DNA from: Ceratodon purpureus
Taxonomy: Eukaryota > Streptophyta > Bryopsida > Pseudoditrichales > Ditrichaceae
Direction of reading: 5' to 3'
DNA length: 64,000 nucleotides
Assembly (NCBI GenBank): GCA_014871385.1
Contig: CM026426.1
Span: 40,891,579-40,955,578, forward strand
In this document: in pieces, positions 10,878-22,179 of the stretch
How the letters are laid out: the number at the start of each line of letters is the position of its first letter
Numbering within the stretch: the first letter of the stretch is position 1
The notes under the pieces: generated by a model
The model's input: only the letters and a program-made list of their open reading frames with translations
The model's database searches: none
What the model was told of the DNA's origin: nothing
Program-made: the position numbers and the translations under genes

Positions 10878-12358
10878 CCTTCTGATTGCCGTTCTCATAG
10901 AAACCCTGGAATAAAGCCACTGCTTCATCAGCCATCAAACCACCCACACACTCAAATCCTCTGGTCTTTTGCACTTCATGTACTTCAGATTGATCGTGAC
11001 TGGAAATGAACATAAAAGCAACCATATAGTCAACCATAACTTTGTACAAATTGGAAAACAACGTAAAGTGAACATAACCAACTTGGTGAAGGAAGTACAG
11101 AGGCATCAACATGCTGTCTCAACCCACAAGGAGCCACATTTCCAACTGGCATACTTCGAGACATGCTTAATCGTTACGTGTTTTGAAAACTATTTTCAAT
11201 TGCTCCTAATAATCTTCGTTTCCAACATCATCTTCAATCGTTAACCTCCACTCCAGAGCCCCAGTTCAAATGCTATCTGTATTAACCAAGTTTCTGATGC
11301 ACCTCAAAAGAGAAGGGAATACCTCGAACCGCAAGGAGCACATCCATCAGTACGTATATCTAACACCGACCCGCATCCACCGAAGCGGTCGTTTCCACAT
11401 CCATAGTATACCTCCCGAAACCCTGTTACAAACAAGGCGAATCCATCACTTCTATTTTAGATATGCAACCACTCATTACCTGTTGTTTCAGACAAGAGTT
11501 CTAGATTAATGTTTAACCATAAAAATATGAAAGATATTTCTAGGGATTTGAGTGTCAAGCAACCCCAACGTCATCAAAAAGGTAAAATGAATATGAACCA
11601 AACTCGTTGACGGAAAACCAACTAATAGATGCTTGGGTCCAGAACTTTTGCAATTTGTTCCTAGCAAAACCAAGCACAAAATATGTACCTAGTAACGAGA
11701 GTGCCGATGCACACATGATGCAGGGTTCACAACTGACATACAAATCACATTGTTGAAACCCCCCAGTTGACACACTGTCACTATGAGCTGTCGAGGACTG
11801 ATGCCAAAGGCAGAGCACCATGTCGATAGCCTCCATTTCAGCATGTCTTGTTGCCTAGTATCCCACCACAACCATGTGCAAAATGGTCAGATATGAGGAG
11901 AAAGAAAAACACATGTCGCTCTTCTCACGCTAATTACAAATGTCTTATTTTTAGACTTCAAGTTTAATTAAGATTTAATTTTTGCCTTGGGGTACTGACC
12001 CGGACTATCACAGATTTAGGTTACTACCTTTAGATCCCACTCGAAGCACATTACTGAGTCGATATCTCATCGCACAGCATATCACAGAATGAGAGGTGGA
12101 CACCTGCAGCATGTGAACGACCGAGTAAACTACATGCAGGAACAGTAAACATACCCGACAGGCACCTCCAACCTTGCGAGTGCTCCCTTAGCCTGCGTCA
12201 AAAGTCACTACAGGTCACCCTGCTCAACCAAGCACAAAATTCTGTGACCAACCAGGCAAAGAGAAACCACTAAAACTCCTGTGAACAACCATTTGGCATA
12301 CCTCGGCAAAAGCAAGCTTCATGAAGTTCACCACTGAGTTGTCTGCTACTGTGGTCAT
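10878..12358 (-). pseudogene. TAD2: Captured tRNA-specific adenosine deaminase (TAD2/ADAT2-like) gene fragment
   Basis: Minus-strand exons with good splice borders follow the plant TAD2 order. 12302-12358 starts at an ATG (NFMKLAFAE). 12155-12192 reads AKGALARLEVPVG. A degraded segment ends near 12103. 11689-11854 reads ATRHAEMEAID and then CEPCIMCASALSLLG, holding the zinc ligands and the catalytic Glu (HAE and PCxxC). About 10878-10983 reads FECVGGLMADEAVALFQGFY. The enzyme makes inosine at tRNA position 34. The exon after VPVG is corrupt and the expected GCGS segment is missing, so this copy is not functional. Retained introns show DNA-level capture. Confidence 0.85.
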
Positions 12359-13394
12359 ACTTCTGCTCCCCAATCTGCATATAAATTTGTGAACAAATAG
12401 AATGTAATTTCTCAATGGCCTACGACTGCATTACAGGTTTATTTTGTGAAGTGTGAGATTGTGCGAGTCCCATCTTTGTCACAATAAACAAAGTTAACGA
12501 GCAGCCGGACAGAGTGACACAATCGTGAAACGGAGCTTAGGTGATACAAAAACTTTGCCGAGCAAAGCATTTCCAGACTGCGTCTCCTTCTCTGCCAATT
12601 CAAGTGAGATGAAGTCCACTTCCCCACCCCGATTGCAGTTGTGCACCCTCATTATGAGTGATCAGACATTCACTCTTAATACTAAACCCTAAACCTCTGG
12701 GTATTGAAAGCGAAGAAAATTTCCGAGAGAAAAATCTCAGAAGGTGTAGAACTACAAAAGTACCCACATGATCACCAGTACCCGGTCACCACGTTACACA
12801 ACAAAAGGTTTCGACAAATCGAAGATGACCCAATATTCTTCCATCACTAGAAGCGCGAGTTCCACCCCTTACAAAAGATAATCATTCAGACCCAACGCTT
12901 GTGAGCTGCGCAAAGACCAAAACAATGCACGTAACAACAACACCATCAAGGAATCTGTACCCTTTCAGCTGAAGGAAGTGATCGTCCTCCAAATCCTGCT
13001 TGGTCGTGCCCTCCAATTCCTTGCACACGGCATTGTCGCCAATTGTCAACAAATCCTGAATCCTTGCTCACAACAAAACCCAAGCATCCGATGCGATTGC
13101 CACAACCCAGGCGTGGCAATTCACCCACTCTCTCCCAGGAAACCAGGAAACGGTTCTCCAGATCACAACCTGTCACTTCACTTATGCAATGCTACGACCT
13201 TCCTCACACTCACTCTCTCGATCTCTGCTTCATTTCCACTCGCTCTCTATCATCTGCTTCCCAGTTTTCGTGCCCCGATCCCTGATTCCCGCGCACTTCA
13301 ACCAGAAACCAGTACCCAGGAAATCAACCAGCCAGGACAACCAGACCCCATAGACACCGGGATCAAATGCATCCAATACCGCACATCGAGCACT
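12359..13394. other. Upstream part of captured DNA, no recognised product
   Basis: Probably the 5' flank of the captured TAD2 gene, plus unrelated sequence. A 194-codon plus-strand frame (12978-13562) runs into the repeat array and is low in recognisable features. I do not call it a gene. Confidence 0.3.
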
Positions 13395-15089
13395 GCCGTT
13401 GACGGCAGTGGTCCGAGGCCCCATTCAAGTCCCTTCACCGGGGTACTAGTTGGTGCCCAAAGCACTGCCGTTAACGGCAGTGCTGCCCAAAGCACCGGCA
13501 GTGGTCAGGCCCCATTCAAGCCACTTCACCGTGGGTATTGGCCACTTCACCGTGGGTACTAGCCACTTCATCGTGGGTACTAGTTGCAGCCCAGATCACT
13601 ACCATTGCCGGCAGTGGTCTGATACTCTATTCAAGACACTTCATTGTGAGCACAAAAAGAAACTCTATTCCAAAAAAACCATTGCGGGTGTTGGTAAGGA
13701 TTTGAAACAGGCAACTCCATTCAGACTACTCTCGTTACCGGTAGTGGTTTAAAAAAGACATGTGCATTTTGAATTTACTTTTATGTGAATCTAAATCCTT
13801 TTTGTACTTCTCTTTTTTCTGAATTGATCTACTTAAAAGTTTGTTTGTGTAATTTATTTGAATCTTGTATTTGTTAATGTTTTAGATGGTCCTTAAGACA
13901 AAATCAATCCTATCTTGAATAATTTAAATTGGAGTCAAGTCCAATGCGGTTAACGGCATGGGTCCAAGAGATACACTTAAGTTTTGGATTAGCACACTGC
14001 AAATTGATGTTTCATAAATATGTACTTTCTCTAAAATGATTAATCTGAAATTTATTCAAGTAACTATTTTTCTATTTGTTCTCTTTTTAGTTCCGATAAG
14101 AGATGTTTGAAAGAAATGAGGATTAATCTTATATTGTTAAATTGCAATTAAGACCTTCGCTGGGACTTGAATTAGTCAAAAAATGAACATCTGGATTTTG
14201 CATGTTACTTTTTCAAGCTAGTGCTCACAACGGAAATTGTCAAAAGGGGCATTTTCTGTTTTTTGATTTGACCTTTTCAAACCACTGTCGGCAATGGCAG
14301 TGGTCCAAAGGGACAATTTTTATTTTTGAATTTGACCTTTTCAGAACACTGCCAACAATGGTAGTGGTCCAAAGGGCCATTTTGGTTTTTGAATTAGACC
14401 CCTTCAAACCACTGCAAGCAACGGCGGCGGTCTAAAGGGGAACATTTGGTTTTTGAATGTGACCACTTCAAACCACTGCCCGTAGCGGCAGTACTCGAAA
14501 AGGACATTTTTGGTTTTTGAATTTGACCTTTTCAGACCATTGCCGTTGACGGCAGTGTTCCGAAAGGGAACATTTGGTTTTTGAAATTGACCCGTTGAAA
14601 CCAATGCTGACAACGGCAGTGGTCAAAAAAGACATTTTGGTTTTTGAATTTGACCCCTTGAAACCACCGCCGTCAACGGTAGTGGTCCAAAGGGGCATTT
14701 TGGTTTTTGAATTTGACCCATTGACACCACTACCGTCAACGGCAGTGGTTAAAGGGCCATTTTGGTTTTTGAATTCGACCCTTTCAAACCACTGCCGTCA
14801 ACAGCAATGGTTTCAAAGGGACATTTGATTTTTTGAAATGATTTCAAATAGTTGTACTATTCCTTTTACTTCCTCTAAAATGATACAGAAATGTGTTAGC
14901 AAACTTGTTTTTGTATATTTTTTAAAAGTTACAAGTGGGCTCTTTGCATGGTTGTCATAATGGACCGACCGTCCGTTAGTCCGTTAGTCCGTCATGGTGA
15001 CAAGACAGACCCCCGTGTCCGTCACATAAGGGCGTTGACCAGTTGACTCACGGTAAGGGTAAAACGGGATTACCCTATGCTGAATTAGT

Positions 15090-15395
15090 GCGGGCGCGAG
15101 CGGGTGGGCGAAAGCAGGACGACGGGCGCGAGCATCCGCGCGAACGGGATGTCACGGGCGCGCGCAGGAGTGCGGGAGAGCGAGGGCGCGTGCGTCCTTT
15201 CGGCCGCGCGCGTGCGCGAGCTAACGGGCGCGAGCGTCACTGCGGGCGCGATCCAGTTGACGGTCGCGAGCACACTTATTGGGCGCGGTCATGTGGGCGC
15301 GAGCCTGGATCGGGCGCGCACAGTATTGGGCGCGTGCGTTCGGGCGAGTGCGCTGCATCGGGCGCCGACGGTTGGGCGCGAGCGTTGCAGGTTAG
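15090..15395 (+). repeat. GC-rich irregular array of GGGCGCGAGC-type words
   Basis: Inside the hAT, GGGCGCGAGC and close variants (GGGCGCGTGC, GGGCGCGCGC) recur many times at irregular spacing, for example near 15090, 15128, 15225, 15245 and 15294. ORFs here (15043-15543) are only the Arg/Ala/Gly-rich reading of the repeat. The stretch contrasts with the AT-rich surroundings. A few copies (GGCGCGAGC) also lie near the right end at 16254-16262. Confidence 0.7.
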
Positions 15396-15576
15396 TAGGG
15401 AAAGAGCACCATCTGGCAAAATGACAAGAGAGGGCATGTATTTCAGGAGAGGGCAATTGGGAAGTGCAATGTTTATTGAAAAGTATTGCAAAATTGTGGC
15501 AGTAAATCACTTACAAAAAATGTCCCCTCTTATGGAGAACTGAGAATATCACATTGTTGTCACTACTTGCCTACTT

Positions 15577-16233
15577 CTAAATATGTTTGCGATAACAACA
15601 CTCTCGGATCTGGAAATTGTAGGGAGGGGCTGTTAGAGTAGCGTGGACCAACTGCAAGGTGGAGCGGTTTTTGGGATCGGTATTTGTGAGCTCCTTCAAC
15701 GCCACTGCAAATCTAGCCTTCTCCGCTGCATCCTTGAAAAGGTCGAAGTCGTCCTTGTCCTTCCAAATCATATTTGCTACCACTCCAACCGAGTAGGCAT
15801 CGGCAGCCTGCGTATATAGCTTGGCCCTATGGGTGCGGAAGGCCTTAACACGGTCATGTGTTTCCATGGGCATATCGGCCTGCTTCTCGATGTTACGGTT
15901 CAGAGTACCCTCACCGATATTTGAATTAAACTTGTTCAGAAAATTCTGCAGGCAATCCCCATTCCACCAAAGCGTGTAGGCTTCCATCGTCGAGTCATTG
16001 ACCGCAAAAAACTTAATAACGCCGGGATTGTCAATCCTGCAAATCATGGCTTCTATTGATGTCTCGTACCGCTTCTGGGTCTCGTCAGGAGCCTTGGACG
16101 TCTTCCCCGCAAAGACACAAGTCTCAGGTATGGTTTCCATGCCAACAATACGTAATTTTCGGACATTACCATACCCGCCTTCCCTTATGCCTGACAGCGG
16201 AACCAACTTGACCCCTCTTGGAACTGAGACCAC
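15577..16233 (-). pseudogene. Captured protein-kinase-domain fragment
   Basis: This 218-codon ORF starts with a glycine-rich loop (GIREGGYGNVRKL) and an AGK that may hold the ATP-binding lysine. It continues NPGVIKFFAVND, as in kinase subdomain V, and later has DAYSVGVVANMIW, as in subdomain IX, and DPKNRSTL, as in subdomain XI. The catalytic HRD and DFG motifs are absent. The frame jumps from the N-lobe to the C-lobe without a stop, as if the active-site part had been deleted or spliced out. It is inactive as a kinase if translated. Its open frame is notable for a captured fragment. Confidence 0.72.
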
Positions 16234-17837
16234 TGCTTACCACAAGTAGCGAACAGGCGCGAGCAGGCGCAAAGATGCGCGCGGACATGACGACGGGCGC
16301 CACCCATGGTAAACAGTAGTAAACTGTGAGGACAGTAATTTTGCTCGCGGTCGGGAGCCCGTCCGATAAGCGTCCGTCCGATAACCGTCCGTCACGTTCG
16401 TCACGTGACTAGACGACAATTTTATGGCCCGTCCGTCTATTATGACAACCCTGGCTCTTTGTACCAAAAGAAGTTGCTTTGGCAACGTTTTTACTTGCTC
16501 CAAGACCCATGCAAGCCTTAGCACATGTCTAAAAGAGATTTTTAAATTTTAGAATGAAATTCTAGAGACTACTGCCGGCACCGGGAGGGGTTTGAAATGG
16601 AACATTGAAATTATGAAATTGACCTATTCAGACCATTGTTGGCACTAGCAATGATCTAAAAGGAGAATTTTAAATGATTAAATTGACGCTCTACACCACT
16701 GCCGGCAACAGCAATGGTCCTAAGGAGACCATTTGGTTTTTGAATTTGACCCCTTTAAATCAATGCCAACACGGGTAGTGGTCTAAAGTGGAACACTTGA
16801 TTTTCAATTTTAATCACTTGAAACCACTGCCGGCAATGGCAATGGTCCAAAAGTGGCATTTTCTACTTTTGAATTTGAACCTTCAAACCATTGCAAGCAA
16901 CGGCGGCGGTCTAAAGGGGAACATTTGGTTTTTGAATGTGACCACTTCAAACCACTGCCAGTAACAACAGTGGTTTATGAGGGAACATTAAAAAATTTAA
17001 ATTGATGTATTTAGACCATTGCTGGCACTAATAGTAGTATAAAAAAAAAATTGAACTTTGAACTTTATTCTTATATAGATATTGATACAACTTAATTTTT
17101 TTAGAATGGAGCTTCGTTTGTCTCAAGCAGCCTTCAGAGTAATAAACAAAGACCATATTGGAAAGTTTTTAATACAATTAAGTTTTGAAGTGCTTCATTT
17201 GAAGGGAACTAAAGGTTATGTAAATGACAATTTCTACTCATACAAAATGAAACAGAAGTCAAATGTACCCATTGATACCCGTGCAATTGACAGAAGTGGT
17301 TTGGATTGCAATTTAACATGTTTAAAATGAAGCATTTTTGTTCATGTCTAAAGCATCGCATTTGTAAAACAAGGCTTCTTAAACCACTGCCGTTGCCGAT
17401 AGTGGTCTGGGCCGCTACCAAAGTTCATTCCTAATGGCGCTTTGTAGACCACTGCTGTTACCGGCTATGGTTCCAACTTGTTAATTTAAACATCAAATGT
17501 TCATCTTGAAACCACTGTTGTTGGTGGTAATGGTTTTGACTGCAAATTTTAAAATTCAGAGTTTTTTCCTTTACAATATCATGGTTGTAAATTGTGGTTT
17601 TAAAGGTAAAATTCTTGATTGAAAAGTGATGGAACGGGTGACAAGGGATTAAAATATAAGCGTTGTTAGTGGAGGTTGTGTCTTCATCGGGTCATACAAA
17701 ATTAAATGGACCCTCTCATACCATTAGCGGCAACGATAGTGGTCTGAAAGCACCAACTTAGACCATTGCTCGCATCGGCAATGGTCTAGGCTACAAATGC
17801 ATAGTGGACTTGAGGTAGTGAGTTTGTTTCTAAGCTT

Positions 17838-18705
17838 TTAGTTCCAATTCGTAGCTACGGCGACCGCTGCTCTGTGCGCTCTGGCCACCTCCGCGCCTGG
17901 CACTGCCATTGCTTCTTAGGGTGCTTGTCACCAAGGTATAACCTCATGTCAAATTCCTGTTATCTGTGAATCCCAAAGTCAATTTGAAGGATAGCATTTC
18001 CAATCTCAACTACTATGCATGCATGTTTGCAAGCTTAAGCCAAAGCGTGCATCTTCATTGAGGTCGGTCTGTACCTATAGTTGAGTAATATCCTTGCAGA
18101 ATTTCATCCTCTAGATGTAGACTTACAATACATACTAGGGCATTTGCATCTCAAAATTTATAGCACTGTTGTAGGCTCTAGGAGCAATGACGCTAGGATC
18201 TCAACAATTGATCTATCAGCCACTATTTATTGATTAGAGAGCCAATATTTTATATCTTCAAGAAGGGTGCTAGGTGCAAGTACAGTTTGTTGCAAGTAAC
18301 AATGTCTACGCTCTTTTTGTCATTAGTAGCAAATTGTCTCATCAGTGTACCCTTTGAGAAGCAAAAGGTTCATGAAACTATTGCATTAGTCCATGATGAG
18401 CACTTAGGTTGCAGTCTCTAAAATGCCTACATGATGTAGGAACTAGAATCTTCACTGATTGTTACCCTCGATAATTGATATTTTGGTTTTTCATATATTG
18501 ATGTTGTTTGTTGCAGGTTTCCAAGGGCAACATTGAACCACCAGTGGGGCTCAGAGACTAGGATGGCAAACTTGTGAACATGGACAAGTTAAAGGACAAG
18601 TCGTTGTTGCAATGCTACTACCATGCCAATGAGACTTCAAGATGCATTAAGCAAGCATGTGCATTCCGCGATTCATATGAGAAGTTCAAAGAGGGCTGGT
18701 GCTAA
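17838..18705 (+). pseudogene. Captured peroxiredoxin Q (PrxQ) gene fragment
   Basis: After a TTGCAG acceptor the exon from 18517 reads VSKGNIEPPVGLRD, then TAG (18559-18561) where the family has Gln, then DGKLVNMDKL, and finally CIKQACAFRDSYEKFKEG. This is the plastid thiol peroxidase PrxQ around its peroxidatic Cys (family TPGCTKQACAFRDS). The Thr-Pro-Gly before the Cys is changed to Thr-Ser-Arg. One extra G near 18694 shifts the frame to a TAA at 18703. About 17845-17925 can be read as an Ala-rich end of a transit peptide with a donor near 17936. The copy is dead. Confidence 0.78.
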
Positions 18706-20040
18706 TTTGGGTACTAATTTGAATCTAATTTGCGCATGATGCTGCTATTAATGTTTTCTGTCAATGGTGGATTATTTGTAGGGATTATTAATGTTTGTGA
18801 TTTTGCATGTAGGTTGAGCAAAAGACGGCAATGGTAAGTAAGTGAAGGGGATTTTTAGTGTGAGGAGCAGAGCGATGCCATTGGAGCAGAGCGATGGCAA
18901 TGAACAGGCAGTTGACGAGGTGTTGATTAGCGTCTTGTTTAGTAATCATTTTTTTGAATTTTGGGTTTGCTTTTTTTTTTTGCATGGTTAGTAAGAGGCT
19001 ATTGGGATGCTTTACGTGTTAGGATTGGTTTAATCTCTAAAAATCCAGGAAAGCCGAAATGGATTTTTGCTGTTTTGGGCAGCCAAGATGAAGGGGTTAA
19101 ACTTCATATTTTTGCCTATGATTTTTACTGGATGCTCCCTATATTGCAAAGTGTATGTGGTAAAAGTTTCAAAGCCAAATTCTAATTTCAAGACCTTCAT
19201 CTAGAATATTTAGGTTTCAAGTCCATAATGGGCAGCTTAAAATTAGGGTTTTTTTTTTAAAAAAAATTCTTGAAATATTTTCATAACCAAACCACCACTC
19301 AAATTCCAAAGAGACCCAAGTCAAAAAATAAACCAGTTTTACAAGGGCAGCCTCCAAAAATTACAAAGCCAAGCTTCAAATTTTTGAATTATTTCTTTCA
19401 AGATTCGTCAAAATTTGAGATTTTGAAAATTTTCAAAAATAATTTCGTCCAAAACTTAAAATGTATAAAGGCACCTAACCACCGTTTAGATTTTTCTGAA
19501 ACCAAGTATACGTAACGTCATACATGATTTACGATATCAACGTTTTTAGACCCACTTCTAGAAATTAATTTTTGTGAAGGTCCTAAGAAAGGAATAAGTC
19601 TCTAAAATTTTGCATGGAGGTACCCAACTTGATTACCTACATGGAAAAAAATATGAGCAAAATGTTTGGGATAATGAACATCAAGTCCCCATTTTCACCA
19701 TTTACCCTATGTCATTCGGTTGATACCCAAAAAAACTTTTGCTGCAACTTTGATCATTATAATCTCACGAATGGTAAACATCCAACGGTTCAAAATCTCA
19801 TCAGTACTTCTAAAGAGGGTAAAGTAAAAAATCTTACGGTTAGATGTCTAAAAAAGGAAAAAAATTGGTCCATACCGTCATTCCCACAAAGCGGTCAAAA
19901 TGACAATTTTGGAACTTGGAGCTTCCAAAAACGGCTGGATTTTTAGGGGTTAAATTAGCATTTGAGTTGCTATCTATTGAAGGATCATTTTGAGCTAGTA
20001 ACTTGGATTGTTCGGAAACGACATTGCCTATATTCGCCTT
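18706..20040. repeat. AT-rich stretch with another copy of the interspersed repeat
   Basis: About 19600-19950 resembles 6250-6720, 40245-40560 and 57830-58260, sharing CTTTGATCATTATAATCTCA and the AATGGTAA that follows. A 110-codon ORF (19614-19946) lies wholly in this repeat. I do not treat it as a gene. The rest shows nothing I can name. Confidence 0.5.
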
Positions 20041-20537
20041 AGAGAACTATTTTCTTCTTTGATAGGCAACGTCATATTCTCCATGGACAATCGTCAAAGT
20101 TGTTTTTAACATTGCCTAGGCTTGTAGCTAAAGGTGAAAAGCATATGTTGTTGGAAGTGGCCTGTAGTGATCAAGTTGATAAGAATGGGATCGATGTGTT
20201 GAGTAACGCCTTCGACAACGCGATCTCTAGGGATGGACAAATAGTTGAGTTGTTTGTGAGAAGATTTCTTAGGGTAAATTCTAGAGATGAGAATGGCGGC
20301 ATGGATTGCTCCATCACCAATTAGGGGGAGCTCAAAATCACGATGTCGTTGAACACTGCAGGCAGTACTCAACCTTCTCCTGTCTCACTAAGGAGCAATT
20401 TATTTTTTTGAGAATGTTTTTCCTCCGTGGTCTCTCCGCAAGTTTCCTAATCAGCTGGACTACACTAATAGTCTCCTCCTTGGAAGGTTGTGAGTTACTG
20501 GCACATTTGACTAGAAATGTAGTTGGTAGCCTAGATT

Positions 20538-21007
20538 CTATAGACTGTTTTGAACATCAGGTGATGCTTTCAGAGAACTTGTCTCCTTGTCCGAAAAGAG
20601 GGAGATGACTGGCGTTACATCAGGAGTATCCAAGCCAAGCTGGACTTTAACCTTCACATCACGAGGCAGAGGAGTCTGAATAGTACAAGTAGATGAACAA
20701 CGAGGAGTTAGAATCTCAGTGGACGCCTGCATTTGGGACTTTGTGAGACCATAAACTCTGTATCTACCGGGAAATAGGTTCCAGACCTGTTATCGTCATT
20801 GTCTTTCTCAGAAACCTGATCAAGCGTATGTGTAATCTCATTGGTGTCATCATCATATATCTCTTCCTCAATACTAACAGTTTCTTCTCTGAAGTGAAAC
20901 CTAAGATTGAAGCGTTGCGCTATCACAGTTGCCAACCCATCCTCATCTACACGTACTGTAAGTGGAATACCAACACCATGAGCTCTGAGCACAGCCATGC
21001 CTAACAC
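20538..21007 (-). pseudogene. Unrecognised acidic ORF fragments
   Basis: A 99-codon frame (20708-21007) is acidic in its middle (EEEIYDDDTNEITHTLDQ) and ends near a second frame (20538-20732, PLPRDVKVKVQLGLDTPD) that could be its continuation after a frameshift. I recognise no family. They may be another captured gene or old transposon coding sequence. Confidence 0.35.
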
Positions 21008-21049
21008 TCTGTCTGCAGGGATGTGAGTAGAGAGCTCGGAGTGTGACTA

Positions 21050-22179
21050 GACAAATTAGCGAATACAGATTGAGAGGATTAGTGCATTGTCCGCGCCCTA
21101 CTTATTAGATGTTTAGAACTCATTCGTTAACTTTGTAGCACAAAATCCTTCCAAGTTTGGATGTAAAGTTAATTCAAATAATAGTATTAGTCAATTAAGG
21201 AGCCGTCATTTTCAGTTAGATCTTGGGTGCACCGTGCAAAGCTGTAAATTTAATGTATTAATAACATTTGCATCATGGTTGTAATTTGATTTGATGACTA
21301 CTCGTATTGTTTTAGATCGTGCCATCATTTGAAGGGACAATATCTACTACTGGTACCAGATTTCGAAGTATTTGATTATCAATACATTTTTTAAACACCA
21401 ACTTTAATTCAAAATATACTTATATTTAGTTGTAAACAATATTAGTTTTGAAATAAATACCTTGGTGGACAATAATTTCTAGACTGGCATTTCGGGTGTA
21501 TAAGCTGAAGGAAGTTCTAAAAGATCTTAAACATGTGACATGTTTTCTATTTTCAATTTTAACCATCTAATTCAATGTTCATGGCCTTATGAAGGAAACA
21601 CATAACATGTGCCAATGTCATTCTGAAATTCCTCATAAAAAATTTACAGAATTATGGACCCTATATAATGTCAAACCACATTAGTCAGGAAGTTGGTTCT
21701 TTTTGATAATCATAGCATGAAATTAAAAACAATAACCTCAACATATAATTACAATTGACAACAACAAAATGTTCAAAAAATATATAGAAGTATAATCATT
21801 TTTGCCATTGCGGAAATATTAGCTGTAAATAAGTCCACTGTGATGAATTTTTGGCTCTACCATTCATACTTCAAGAGGAGTAAATGAGGTCATACTAATG
21901 TTGTTTTCATATAGTCAATGTCCGCCATCCATCTACTGAGGCCAGCCTCAAGCACACTGGATTCACTCAACACCCATAATGCCAATGTTTATTAGCCACA
22001 AGAAAAAACATAACATATTTCTATATAAGTGAAGGTACTCCACTTCCCGCATGTCATACCGAGGAGTACTCTTACATATAGCACATGGATAAACATCTAA
22101 TTGTTACGCATGTCCACACACGGGGCCTACATATCATCTCGGTAAAGGAAGCTAACTCCGGAACCAAAGATATAGTCCT
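21050..22179. other. AT-rich stretch without recognisable features
   Basis: Part of the right arm of the Mutator-like element. I see no ORF above background and no clear repeat. Confidence 0.45.

Larger units (their letters stand above)
14947..16453. mobile_element. Nested non-autonomous hAT element carrying a kinase fragment
   Basis: The ends are inverted repeats, CATGGTTGTCATAAT on the left and the complement of CAGGGTTGTCATAAT on the right. An exact 8-bp duplication GCTCTTTG (14939-14946 and 16454-16461) flanks it. Both points are diagnostic of the hAT superfamily. Subterminal GTCCGT motifs occur near each end, as expected for transposase binding sites. It contains no transposase. It holds a GC-rich repeat stretch and a protein-kinase-like ORF, so it is also a gene-capturing element. 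Confidence 0.9.
13395..17540. repeat. Hairpin-rich repeat array (~63-bp unit with a near-palindromic core)
   Basis: The core ACCACTGCCGTCAACGGC continues to AGTGGT, so the two arms can pair into a hairpin. In 14280-14830 nine units recur about every 63 bp, separated by a spacer with GGTTTTTGAATTTGACC. About eight more lie in 16560-17010. Looser copies occur at 13395-13740, 17385-17540, 17720-17790 and 153-180. The cores vary in a way that often keeps both arms similar. The nested hAT (14947-16453) splits the array. No ORF explains it. Confidence 0.85.

Noticed and set aside
13395..14830. CRISPR-like repeat-spacer array
   Set aside because: Cores are palindromic and divergent, spacers are themselves conserved, no cas genes exist and the genome is eukaryotic.
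15043..15543. 166-codon Arg/Gly/Ala-rich plus-strand ORF
   Set aside because: It is the reading of an irregular GGGCGCGAGC repeat; both strands are open, as expected for GC-rich repeats.
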